A stretch of DNA of 64,000 nt, from the NCBI RefSeq assembly GCF_015751905.1, contig NZ_JADOUF010000001.1:1364001-1428000 (forward strand). The letters run 5' to 3'. The notes beneath the pieces are model-generated. The model did no database searches and was not told where the DNA came from. It saw only the letters and a program-made list of their open reading frames with translations. This document shows positions 7,926 to 15,956 of the stretch, one piece after another (the first letter of the stretch is position 1; each line of letters starts with the position of its first letter). The DNA is from Longispora fulva (GTDB lineage: Bacteria; Actinomycetota; Actinomycetes; Mycobacteriales; Micromonosporaceae). The translations under genes and the position numbers were made by a program.

Positions 7926-7940
7926 CAGGTGTCACACCTG
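7926..7940. promoter_or_regulatory. Perfect palindrome between regulator and subtilase genes
   Basis: CAGGTGT-C-ACACCTG. A TAGAAA hexamer at 7962-7967 suggests a subtilase transcript start near 7974, which places the palindrome centre at about -41, over the -35 region. Confidence 0.6.
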
Positions 7941-8001
7941 GCCGATCGTCCGGGGCGCGGCTAGAAAGAGCACACGACCGACCCCCCACCCTGGAGACGG
8001 A

Positions 8002-11000
8002 ATGCTCAACGAACCGCATCCACGGCCAGCCTCCCCGGCCCCGTCCCCGCTGTCCCGCCGCCGGTTACTCCTCGTGGCGGGCGTGGCACTCAGTACCGTG
8101 CTCGGCACGTTCGGGGCCGTGCCCGCCGGGGCCGACCCCGGCCCGGACGCCCCCTCGGCCCCCCAGGCCTACCAGCCGCCGCGGAACGTCACGCTCATCA
8201 CGGGCGACCGGGTCACCCTGCGGACCGGCCGCGACGGGTACGCCCCCGCGGAGATCACCGCCGGGCCCGGCCGGGAGAAGGTCACCTTCATCCGGCAGCG
8301 CGGCCCGAAGGGCTGGTCCGTGGTGCCGGCCGACGCGATGCCGATGCTCGCCCAGGGCCGGCTCGACCCCCGGCTGTTCGACGTGTCGACCCTCGCGGCG
8401 ACCGGCTACGACGACGCGGCGCGCGCGGACCTGCCGCTGCTGGTGCAGTACCAGAAGGGACAGGCCCGGACCAACGGGCTCGCGGCGGCCAAGGCCCGCG
8501 ACCTCGGCACGCTCGACCTGGTCGCGGTGTCCCAGCCGCGGGCGAAGGCCGCGGACCTGTGGCGCGGCCTGACGCCCGGCACGGGCGCCCTGCGCGCCCT
8601 CGACGCGCCGATCGCCAAGGTCTGGCTGGACGGGAAGTCGAAGATCCAGCTCGACTGGAGCGTGCCGAGGATCGGCGCCCCGGCCGCGTGGGCCGCCGGA
8701 TTCACCGGCGAGGGCGTCAAGGTCGCGGTCCTCGACACCGGGTACGACCCGACGCACCCCGACCTCGCCGGCACGGTGGTCGGGTCGGAGAACTTCACCC
8801 CCGACGCCGACGTGATCGACCACAACGGGCACGGCACGCACGTCGCGTCCACCGTCGCCGGTTCGGGTGCCGCGTCGGGCGGCCGGTTCAGGGGCGTGGC
8901 CCCGGGCGCGAAGCTGCTGGTCGGCAAGGTGTGCACGAGCGACGGCGAGTGCACGGACTCCAGCGTGATCGCCGGCCTGTCCTGGGCGGCGATCCACGGC
9001 GCGAAGGTGATCAACCTGAGCCTCGGCACCCCCGACGTGGACCCCCACACCGACATCGTCGGCCAGTTCGTGGACGCGATCACGGCCCAGTACGGCACCC
9101 TGGTCGTCGCCGCCGCCGGCAACTACGGCCGCGACTCGATCATCTCGCCCGCCTCGGCGGACAGCGCCCTGGCCGTCGGCGCGACCCTGCCCACCGCGAA
9201 CGACGTGGTGTGGCAGAAGAGCAGCACCGGCCCCCGGCACCCCGACGGCGCGGTCAAGCCCGACATCGTCGCCCCGGGCGTCGGCATCGTCGCGGCCCGC
9301 GCGGCCGGTACCGGCGAGCCGTTCGAGGACAACGAGAACTACACCGAGATGTCCGGCACCTCGATGGCCACCCCGCACGTGACCGGCTCGGTGGCGATCC
9401 TGGCCCAGCAGCACCCGACGTGGACGCCCGCGCAGCTCAAGGCCCACCTGATGGGGTCGACGAACCCGGCCGCCGAGCTCGGCGCGTACATCCAGGGCGC
9501 CGGTCGGGTCGACGTGGGCCGCGCCGTGGCCCAGCACGTCACCCAGGAGCCGGCGTCGCTGAGCTTCGGCGTGGCGCGCTGGCCGTACTCGTCGAACCTG
9601 CCGATGGTGAAGACCCTCACCTACCGCAACGACGGCGACAAGCCGGTCACCCTGCAGCTGAGCCAGGTGGAGCTCGACGGTCACGGCAAGCCGGCCCCGG
9701 CGGGCCTGTTCACCCTGGGCGCGAAGTCCGTGACCGTGCCGGCGCAGGGCACGGCGCGCACCACGGTGCAGGTCGACACCCGGATCGGCAAGCCGGACAC
9801 CTACAGCGGCACGGTCATCGCCCGCTCCGACGACGGCTCCGTCGCGGTCCGCACGGCCGTGGGCGTGGAGCTGGAGGAGGAGAGCTACGACCTCGCCATC
9901 ACGGTCGTCGGCCGCAACGGCGCGGTCCCCGACTACACCGACCTGCGGGTGTTCGACATCGCCCGGCAGCGGTTCTACCTCGGCAAGCTGGACGGCAACA
10001 CCTACCGGGTGCGGCTGCACGCCGGCACGTTCACGGCCACGGCCGTCCTGGGCACCGCCCGGGCCGCCGACCCCGACGCCCAGGACGTCACCCTGGGGGC
10101 CGAGCCGGAGTTCGTCCTGCGCGGCGACCGGATGCTCACGTTCGACGCCCGCAAGGGCCGGCCGGTCGCCAACAGCGCGCCGGACAGGTCGGCGCGGATC
10201 GCCAGCGCCACGATCGGGGCGGTGCAGCTCACCCCGGGCGTGACCTACGTGACCGCGCTGGAGATGTACGACTTCCGGGGCGGCAGCACGATCGACGGGA
10301 TCTACACCATCCCGAGCGCCGGCACGGGCAGCGGCCAGTTCCTCTACGAGAACTTCACCCAGTGGGCGAAGCCGAAGGGCGACGGCACGTACGACGACAC
10401 CCCGTACGTCTACCACCTCGCCAAGGTGGTCCCCGGCAAGATCCCGACCGACGGCGGCTACCGGCCGGCCACCTCCGAACTCGCCAAGGTCAGCACCACC
10501 TTCGCCTCGGCGGCCGACAAGCACCGGGGCAGCCACGAGGCCACCCCGCTGCTCAACGGCGTCGACACCGGTCTGCCCGGCGGCGCGGTCGGCGAGTTCG
10601 CGATGCCCTCCACGCGGACCGACTACTACTCGGCGAGCGGTGCCCTGAGCTGGGCGCCGGTGTTCATGCAGCTGCACGAGCCGCCGGACTCGTGGAACAA
10701 CTTCGACCGGCTCACGTTCGGCAAGGCCCGCACGTACAAGGTCGGGGCGAAGAACGCCGAGCGGTGGAACGGCGCGGTGTTCGCGGTCGGGCTGTACGCG
10801 GACCTCAACGGGAACCGGCGGGTCGGCGACATCCTCTGGCTCGGGATGGACCTCGCGGCCAACGGTGTCGTCGAGCGCGCGGTGTACGAGCACGACGCGT
10901 TCACGACGAAGGTCGTGATCTACCGCAACGGCGAGCGGATCTACGCCGGTCCGTACAAGTTCACCGGGTACAAGCTGCCGGCGGACCCGAAGGAGACCGA

Positions 11001-11439
11001 CTACCGGATCGTCGTCGCGCACCACGCAGCCCCGGGCGACTCGCGGCTGTCGACGGTCTACCAGGCGGAGTGGACCTTCCGGTCGAAGACCGCGCCGGGC
11101 ACCACCCCGGTCGCACTGCCGCTGTCGGTCGTGCGGGTCAACCCGGAGCTGGACGCGGAGAACCGCGCGCCGGCCGGCACGTTCACCCTGCCGATCGCCG
11201 TGCAGCGGGAGACGGGCGCCGCCGCGTCGACCGTGAAGAAGCTCACGGCCGAGGTGTCCTACGACGACGGGGCGACCTGGAAGCCGGCCAAGGTCGGGGG
11301 CAGGGGGACCGCCTGGACGGCGACCGTGGAGCACCCGAGGAGGAGTGCCGGCACGTACGTGTCGCTGCGGTTCGCGATGACGGACGCGGCCGGCGCGACG
11401 TTCACGGAACGGATCGACCGGGCCTACCAGCTGCGGTAA
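8002..11439 (+). CDS. Large secreted subtilisin-family (S8) serine peptidase
   Basis: The 1145-residue extracellular protease has a Tat-like signal (SRRRLLLVAGVAL, cleavage near AGADPG at about residue 44). A pro-region (about 50-225) is followed by the catalytic domain: D245 in VAVLDTGYDP, H277 in NGHGTHVAS, oxyanion N374 in AAAGNYG and nucleophile S454 in GTSMATPHV. About 680 residues of beta-rich C-terminal sequence follow, without a recognisable anchor. GGAG at 7993-7996 supports the ATG at 8002. An in-frame start at 7834 would overlap the divergent regulator gene. It ends at a perfect terminator hairpin. Confidence 0.93.
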   Translation: MLNEPHPRPASPAPSPLSRRRLLLVAGVALSTVLGTFGAVPAGADPGPDAPSAPQAYQPPRNVTLITGDRVTLRTGRDGYAPAEITAGPGREKVTFIRQRGPKGWSVVPADAMPMLAQGRLDPRLFDVSTLAATGYDDAARADLPLLVQYQKGQARTNGLAAAKARDLGTLDLVAVSQPRAKAADLWRGLTPGTGALRALDAPIAKVWLDGKSKIQLDWSVPRIGAPAAWAAGFTGEGVKVAVLDTGYDPTHPDLAGTVVGSENFTPDADVIDHNGHGTHVASTVAGSGAASGGRFRGVAPGAKLLVGKVCTSDGECTDSSVIAGLSWAAIHGAKVINLSLGTPDVDPHTDIVGQFVDAITAQYGTLVVAAAGNYGRDSIISPASADSALAVGATLPTANDVVWQKSSTGPRHPDGAVKPDIVAPGVGIVAARAAGTGEPFEDNENYTEMSGTSMATPHVTGSVAILAQQHPTWTPAQLKAHLMGSTNPAAELGAYIQGAGRVDVGRAVAQHVTQEPASLSFGVARWPYSSNLPMVKTLTYRNDGDKPVTLQLSQVELDGHGKPAPAGLFTLGAKSVTVPAQGTARTTVQVDTRIGKPDTYSGTVIARSDDGSVAVRTAVGVELEEESYDLAITVVGRNGAVPDYTDLRVFDIARQRFYLGKLDGNTYRVRLHAGTFTATAVLGTARAADPDAQDVTLGAEPEFVLRGDRMLTFDARKGRPVANSAPDRSARIASATIGAVQLTPGVTYVTALEMYDFRGGSTIDGIYTIPSAGTGSGQFLYENFTQWAKPKGDGTYDDTPYVYHLAKVVPGKIPTDGGYRPATSELAKVSTTFASAADKHRGSHEATPLLNGVDTGLPGGAVGEFAMPSTRTDYYSASGALSWAPVFMQLHEPPDSWNNFDRLTFGKARTYKVGAKNAERWNGAVFAVGLYADLNGNRRVGDILWLGMDLAANGVVERAVYEHDAFTTKVVIYRNGERIYAGPYKFTGYKLPADPKETDYRIVVAHHAAPGDSRLSTVYQAEWTFRSKTAPGTTPVALPLSVVRVNPELDAENRAPAGTFTLPIAVQRETGAAASTVKKLTAEVSYDDGATWKPAKVGGRGTAWTATVEHPRRSAGTYVSLRFAMTDAAGATFTERIDRAYQLR

Positions 11440-11459
11440 CGCACCAACGCGCACGGCGG

Positions 11460-11490
11460 AGGGCCCGCGACCACGGCGGTCGCGGGCCCT
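11460..11490 (+). terminator. Intrinsic terminator of the subtilase gene
   Basis: AGGGCCCGCGACC and GGTCGCGGGCCCT form a perfect 13-bp stem with a 5-nt loop, 20 nt after the stop codon. The -10 of the next gene begins 5 nt after it. Confidence 0.85.
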
Positions 11491-11494
11491 CTGG

Positions 11495-11500
11495 CAAGAT
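11495..11500 (+). promoter_or_regulatory. -10 element, leaderless start of the ferredoxin-like gene
   Basis: CAAGAT ends 6 nt before the ATG at 11507, directly after the terminator stem. Confidence 0.55.
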
Positions 11501-11506
11501 CACCGC

Positions 11507-11887
11507 ATGCCTCCCGCCGTCACCCAGCGCACCCGCTGTCGGGTCACGGTCTGTCGGGGCTGCTGCTGCGGCACGGCCCGCAAGCACCCCGACACCGACC
11601 ATGACGCCCAGCTCGACGCCCTGCGCGCCGGCCTGGCGGGCGTGGCGGTGGTCCGGGCCGTGCCGGACTGCCTCGGCCCGTGCGAACGCTCGAACGTGGT
11701 CGTCGTCGGCCCGTCCCCGGCCGGCCGGGCAGCTGGTGGCCGGCCCGCCTGGCTCGGCGGGGTCCTGGACGAGGGGACGGTCGCGGCGATTGCTGACTGG
11801 GTGGCCCTCGGCGGACCGGGCGTGGCCGAACCGCCCCGGGCGCTGCGCGACCTGCGCTTCCCGACCCCGGCGACCGCGACGACCTGA
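11507..11887 (+). CDS. Thioredoxin-like (2Fe-2S) ferredoxin-domain protein
   Basis: The 126-residue protein has a cysteine cluster near the N-terminus (C16, C19, C20, C21 in VCRGCCCGT; also C11) and a second pair in DCLGPCERSN (C55, C59). This arrangement matches the thioredoxin-fold 2Fe-2S ferredoxin family, in which four cysteines hold the cluster. GGRPAWLGGVLD and an IADW segment towards the C-terminus also fit actinobacterial homologues. Its electron partner is unknown. It stands alone, between the subtilase terminator and a tandem-repeat region. Confidence 0.75.
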   Translation: MPPAVTQRTRCRVTVCRGCCCGTARKHPDTDHDAQLDALRAGLAGVAVVRAVPDCLGPCERSNVVVVGPSPAGRAAGGRPAWLGGVLDEGTVAAIADWVALGGPGVAEPPRALRDLRFPTPATATT

Positions 11888-11895
11888 GCCCGGCG

Positions 11896-11990
11896 GCCCA
11901 CGTCCCGGCCCCCGAGCCCGAGGGGGTCAGATCTGCCGCCCCACGTCCCGGCCCCCGAGCTAGAGGGGTCAGGTCTGCCGCCCACGTCTC
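11896..11990. repeat. Tandem minisatellite, about 42-bp unit, two copies plus a partial
   Basis: Each unit carries CCCACGTCCCGGCCCCCGAG followed by GAGGGGTCAG and TCTGCC. Copies begin near 11897 and 11940, and a third begins at about 11981 and decays after CCCACGTCT. It starts 9 nt after the ferredoxin-like gene stop. Confidence 0.6.
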
Positions 11991-12015
11991 AGGCACCGTT
12001 CCCGAGTGCGCCGGG

Positions 12016-12055
12016 CTCTCCGCGATCTGGGCCGGGTCCGGATCTCCGCGATCTG
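12016..12055. repeat. 13-bp direct repeat
   Basis: TCTCCGCGATCTG occurs at 12017-12029 and again at 12043-12055, continuing the repetitive character of this intergenic gap. Confidence 0.5.
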
Positions 12056-12115
12056 AGTCCGGCCCGGCCCCGATCCGGTCGGGCGCGACCCGGTGCCCGG
12101 GACTGTCCAGTGTGG

Positions 12116-12121
12116 AATGCT
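12116..12121 (+). promoter_or_regulatory. -10 element, leaderless start
   Basis: AATGCT ends 6 nt before the ATG at 12128. The spacer GGGCGG is identical to that in front of the gene at 57057. Confidence 0.4.
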
Positions 12122-12127
12122 GGGCGG

Positions 12128-12775
12128 ATGGCAGACGGCCGGCGGTCCACCGCCTCCCTGTGCGTCCTCCCCGACAACCGGGTGTACATCGCCCGCCTGG
12201 TCATCCTCGCCCCGTTCCTGCTGGTCGGGATGGTGCTGTTCTTCTTCCGGCTGCTGGCCGGCGGCCGGGACGGCGAGGGCGCCGGGGGCGGCGGCGCGCT
12301 CGTGGCCACGGTCCTGGGCCTGGGCTTGCCGCTGCTGTACGTCGGCGGCCTGATCGTCCTGCGCCTGGTCAACGCCCGGATCCTGCTGGACGGCGACCGG
12401 ATGACGGTCCGCAACGCCTGGCGCTGGCCGGTGTTCGTCGTGCCGGTGGACGACGTCACGGGCATGCATTCGGTGGACGTGAAGGTCGGCACGGACCAGC
12501 TCCGGCCCGGCCGGATCGTGGTCACGTCGCGTTCGGCGCGGCCGTTCGTGGTCGACGCGCGGCTGTGGCGGGCGGAGGAGTTCCACCGCCTGGTCCGGCG
12601 GCTCCGGCTCCCGCTGGCCGAGCGCCGCGGCGTGTGGTGGGAGCGGCTGCGGGAGGAGTTCCCGGGGGTACGGATGCCGTGGTCGCAGGTGCACCCGGGC
12701 GTGGTGCTGGCGGCGGGCACGATCGGGACCCTCGTGTACATCTTCGTGATGGTCAACCTGGCGTTCCGGATATGA
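12128..12775 (+). CDS. Membrane protein with PH-like domain
   Basis: The 215-residue protein has two hydrophobic helices near the N-terminus (about 22-45 and 57-82) and one at the very C-terminus (about 190-212). Between them lies a beta-rich cytoplasmic domain of about 110 residues (DGDRMTVRNAWRWPVFVVPV and IVVTSRSARPFVVDARLW). It resembles bacterial PH-like (DUF2581-type) domains seen in membrane proteins. I use the internal ATG at 12128, not 12110, because of the -10 hexamer. The methyltransferase gene starts 13 nt downstream. Confidence 0.65.
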   Translation: MADGRRSTASLCVLPDNRVYIARLVILAPFLLVGMVLFFFRLLAGGRDGEGAGGGGALVATVLGLGLPLLYVGGLIVLRLVNARILLDGDRMTVRNAWRWPVFVVPVDDVTGMHSVDVKVGTDQLRPGRIVVTSRSARPFVVDARLWRAEEFHRLVRRLRLPLAERRGVWWERLREEFPGVRMPWSQVHPGVVLAAGTIGTLVYIFVMVNLAFRI

Positions 12776-12788
12776 GAGCATTCATCCC

Positions 12789-13397
12789 ATGACTGACCCG
12801 GACCGGTCGCGCCGCGTGGAGGACTTCGATGCCTACTACCGCGACGGCGCGCCGCCCTGGGACATCGGCCGCCCGCAGTCGGTGTTCCAGGCCCTGGCCG
12901 ACGCCGGCGGTCTGCGGGGCGCCGTCCTCGACGTCGGCTGCGGCACGGGCGAGCACGCGCTGCTCGCCGCCGGGCTCGGGCTCGCGGCCACCGGGGTGGA
13001 CACGTCGCCGACCGCGATCGCGCGGGCCGCGGGCAAGGCCCGCGACCGGGGCCTGACCGCGCGGTTCGTCGTCGCCGACGCCCTGGAGCTGGGCGCGCTC
13101 GGGGCGGAGTTCGACACCGTGCTGGACTGCGGGCTGTTCCACGTCTTCACGGACGCCGATCGGGCGCGGTTCGTGGCGAGCCTGCGGTCGGCGACGGTGG
13201 CGGGTGGCACGTACCACGTGCTGTGTTTCAGTGAGAACGAGCCGGGGGACTACGGTCCGCGCCGGGTCACGCGGGTCGAGCTGCTGGCCAGTTTCGCCGA
13301 CGGCTGGCGGGTCGCGTCGATCGAGCCCGCCCCGCTGGAGACCACGTTCGCGTCGGGCCCGGCGGCGGGCTGGCACGCGACGGTCACCCGCCTGTAG
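12789..13397 (+). CDS. Class I SAM-dependent methyltransferase
   Basis: The 202-residue protein has a Rossmann fold with motif I VLDVGCGTGEHALLAA (about 50-65), an acidic residue after beta 2 (TGVDTSPTAI) and motif IV-like DTVLDCGLFHVF. The N-terminal YYRDGAPPWDIGRPQ is common in thiopurine- or tellurite-type small-molecule methyltransferases. The substrate cannot be told. It is 13 nt after the PH-like membrane gene and could share its transcript. A GAGCAT hexamer 7 nt before the ATG also allows its own leaderless start. Confidence 0.85.
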   Translation: MTDPDRSRRVEDFDAYYRDGAPPWDIGRPQSVFQALADAGGLRGAVLDVGCGTGEHALLAAGLGLAATGVDTSPTAIARAAGKARDRGLTARFVVADALELGALGAEFDTVLDCGLFHVFTDADRARFVASLRSATVAGGTYHVLCFSENEPGDYGPRRVTRVELLASFADGWRVASIEPAPLETTFASGPAAGWHATVTRL

Positions 13398-13432
13398 CCG
13401 TGGCGCCCCCCCGACCGGGGAGAGCGCCACAA

Positions 13433-13482
13433 GAACAACTTCAGGACACGGTTACGGAGGTTCCCGACCCGGTGTCCGTCGG
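13433..13482. repeat. Convergent-intergenic repeat, copy B
   Basis: Contains GAACAACTTCAGGACAC, GGTTACGG and CCCGACCCGGTGTCCGTCGG. GGACAC and GTGTCC can pair across the element. It lies between convergent stops at 13397 and 13484 and shares long blocks with copy C (35618-35668). Confidence 0.6.
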
Positions 13483-13483
13483 T

Positions 13484-15829
13484 TCAGCACGTCCTGCCGT
13501 TCACGGTGCACCCGGTGGGCACTCCGGGCCCGGCCACGTTGAAGCCGAAGCTCGCCGTGCCGCCCGGCTTCACGGTCCCGTTCCAGCCGAGATTCGTGAA
13601 CCGGTAGTGCTGCCCGGTCCTGGTCTGGTTCGCGCTCCACGAGCTGGACACCGCCGACCCGGCCGGCAGGTCGAACTCCACCGCCCAGCCGGTCACGGTC
13701 GCCGTGCCGGGATTGCGCAGGCTGTACGTCGCCCCGTACCCGGTGCCCCACACCGACGTCTGCGCGAACGTCGCGGTCAGCCCGCCGGCCGGGGGCGTGG
13801 TGGGCGGTGCCGACGTCGGCGGCCGGGTGGTCGGGGGAGCCGACGTCGGGGGAGTAGACGTGGGCGGCGCGGAGGTCGGCGGCCGGGTGGTCGGCGGCGC
13901 GGACGTCGGGGTGCCGCCCACCGAGACCAGGAACAGCGACGCCCCCGGGTCGGTCCGGGTCGCGTCCACCCCGTGCCCACCGGCGTAGTCGCGCTGCTCG
14001 TTGTGCGCCCAGTCGGCGATCGGCGCGCCCGCGACGTCCAGGTGCTGGTAGCCGGTCCCGGACCAGCCGAACTGGTACACCCGGTGCCGGTCGGCATAGT
14101 AGTCCACATAGGGCGAGGTGTCGGTGCCGAGCTGCTTGGTCATCGCGTTGTTGAAGAACACGTTGCGCGGCCCGGACGCCCCCGACCACTTGATCGCCTT
14201 CCTGCCGGCCCCCCACCAGATCGGGAACCAGTTCGAGTCGTCGGGCGTGCCGCCGCCCTCCTCGCCGCAGTTGGCCCGGCAGTTGGCGGACCGGTGCCCG
14301 TACGGCACGGCCACGGTGTTCAGCTCGAACAGGTTGTTGCGCTCCCAACCGCCGTGCAGGTTGAGGTCGGAGTCGAGGTCGTTGCCGATCACCACGTTGC
14401 CCGAGGCCGACCACTGGAACGTGAAGTGCCGCAGGTTGCGCGACGTGTTGCCGGCGTACAGGGAGTCCCAGACCCGCGAGCCGCGGAAGTACCCGTTGCC
14501 GCCCTTGCCCTTGTTCCACGCGCCGTCGAGGACGTTGTCCACGATCTGCAGGTTCTTCGCCTCCTCGGTGACGATCGGGTGCGAGCCGGTCATCTCCGTG
14601 TGCACGCCGCGGACCCAGGAGTTGGCCGCCCACTTGAAGACGATGCCGTGCATCTCGGCCGCCGGGTCCATGTTGCCGTAGTTGTGCACGGCCTCGGCGC
14701 GGGTGAGGCCCGGCTCGTCCTGGGTGATGGTGAGGTTCTCGAAGCCGACGCCGAGCACCGGGTCGACGATCGGCGCCGCCTTGGAGTCGTAGGCCACGCC
14801 GTCGATCGGGGCGGAGCCGTCGGACACCGAGGTGACCGGGACGTCGTACTCCAGGGGCTTGTCGACCGTGAGGGTGCGGGCGGTGGCGTCCACGGCCGCG
14901 ATCGTGAAGATCTGCTGGCGCATGTGCAGGTTCTGCAGCGGCTGGTCGGTGGGCAACGCCTGCTGCTGCTCGTAGAACCGCATCGAGTTCGCGGCCCGGA
15001 TGTTGACCAGCCCGCCGGGCACGAGCGCGGAGAGGGAACCGCTGCTGGCCAGGCGCACGACCGTGTCCCCGGTCCGGGCCGCGAACCCCGGGTCTCCCGG
15101 CTTGTCGCCGAGCTTCACGCCCACCTTCCAGTGCACGTTGACCGTGCCCTCGAAGATGTCCTTGCGGTTGGCGGGGGCCGCGGCGTAGTCGGCGGCGTAG
15201 GCGGAGTGCACGCCCCGGGACTGCACCCGGAACAGGCCCCGGCCTGGCCACAGCCAGCCGCCCTTGCCCTGCCCGGACGTCATGCCGTCCTCGTCCCAGT
15301 CCGAGCCGTCCGGGGTGAGGGTGTCATACCGGGTGTTCGCGTCGGGCCGGTAGACGATCCGGGTGTCGGCCCCGGCGCCCCGGACGACGAGGTAGTCGGC
15401 GTCGACGTGCAGCTCGCGGGAGACGTTGAGAATCCCTGTGGGCAGGGAGATCAAGCTCAGTTTCGTGTACCCGGCGGTCGGCGAACAGTTCGCCCTCACC
15501 TGGTCGATCGCAGCCTGCAGCCCGGCAGTGTCGTCGACCCCGTCGCCCGGCGTCGCGCCGAGCTGCGCGAGTTCGGCCGGCGTGATCTGGCAGGCGGGCG
15601 CGGGGTTGATGTCGCCGGCCCCGGGCAGGTCGGCGCCGCCCCGGTAGCCGGCGTGGCTCCAGTCGTACAGGCCGGGGAGCGGGGCGCGCCGGTTGGCGGC
15701 GGACAGGTTCAGGCCGCCGGTCGCCGACAGGGGGCCGGACGGGGCGGACAGTGCGATCGGGGCGGTGGCGAGGACCGCGACGGTCGCGACCACCGCGGTC
15801 GCGAGCCAGGGTGCGCGGATACGGGGCAC
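13484..15829 (-). CDS. Secreted pectate-lyase-fold protein with C-terminal CBM2
   Basis: The 781-residue extracellular protein has a signal peptide (about 1-32), then a right-handed beta-helix region. Its start is marked by GDGVDDTAGLQAAI, the usual entry motif of pectate lyase superfamily 3/GH28-like folds. A Pro/Thr/Ser linker of PPTSAPPT repeats (about 640-685) leads to a carbohydrate-binding module family 2 of about 100 residues, whose paired cysteines appear as GCTVNGRTC at the end. CBM2 points to cellulose or other plant polysaccharide. The catalytic substrate is not clear. GGAGG lies 6 nt before the GTG at 15829. It is divergent from the AfsR-like regulator gene. Confidence 0.82.
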   Translation of the reverse strand: MPRIRAPWLATAVVATVAVLATAPIALSAPSGPLSATGGLNLSAANRRAPLPGLYDWSHAGYRGGADLPGAGDINPAPACQITPAELAQLGATPGDGVDDTAGLQAAIDQVRANCSPTAGYTKLSLISLPTGILNVSRELHVDADYLVVRGAGADTRIVYRPDANTRYDTLTPDGSDWDEDGMTSGQGKGGWLWPGRGLFRVQSRGVHSAYAADYAAAPANRKDIFEGTVNVHWKVGVKLGDKPGDPGFAARTGDTVVRLASSGSLSALVPGGLVNIRAANSMRFYEQQQALPTDQPLQNLHMRQQIFTIAAVDATARTLTVDKPLEYDVPVTSVSDGSAPIDGVAYDSKAAPIVDPVLGVGFENLTITQDEPGLTRAEAVHNYGNMDPAAEMHGIVFKWAANSWVRGVHTEMTGSHPIVTEEAKNLQIVDNVLDGAWNKGKGGNGYFRGSRVWDSLYAGNTSRNLRHFTFQWSASGNVVIGNDLDSDLNLHGGWERNNLFELNTVAVPYGHRSANCRANCGEEGGGTPDDSNWFPIWWGAGRKAIKWSGASGPRNVFFNNAMTKQLGTDTSPYVDYYADRHRVYQFGWSGTGYQHLDVAGAPIADWAHNEQRDYAGGHGVDATRTDPGASLFLVSVGGTPTSAPPTTRPPTSAPPTSTPPTSAPPTTRPPTSAPPTTPPAGGLTATFAQTSVWGTGYGATYSLRNPGTATVTGWAVEFDLPAGSAVSSSWSANQTRTGQHYRFTNLGWNGTVKPGGTASFGFNVAGPGVPTGCTVNGRTC

Positions 15830-15915
15830 GGGTACCTCCGGAGGGGTGGGGTTCCACGTAGTCAACTGAATCGATGTCAGCCGGTCAAGAGTCGTTCAGA
15901 ATATGGCATCGCGTA

Positions 15916-15925
15916 CACATATGTG
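15916..15925. promoter_or_regulatory. Palindrome CACATATGTG between CBM2 enzyme and AfsR-like genes
   Basis: This perfect 10-bp palindrome is centred 36.5 bp upstream of the predicted leaderless start of the AfsR-like gene. A site there would cover its -35 region. The CBM2 gene's GTG is about 90 bp away on the other side. Confidence 0.35.
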
Positions 15926-15944
15926 AATGACCTGTGTGGTCGGT

Positions 15945-15950
15945 TAGCCT
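15945..15950 (+). promoter_or_regulatory. -10 element, leaderless start of the AfsR-like gene
   Basis: TAGCCT ends 6 nt before the GTG at 15957. Confidence 0.5.
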
Positions 15951-15956
15951 CGGTGG

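Noticed and set aside
7834-8001. Upstream in-frame start of the subtilase
   Set aside because: It would overlap the divergent regulator gene and place about 75 residues before the signal peptide.
8065-11454. Long minus-strand open frame opposite the subtilase gene
   Set aside because: His/Arg/Gly/Val-rich composition typical of the antisense of a high-GC gene; the plus strand has the full S8 catalytic triad.
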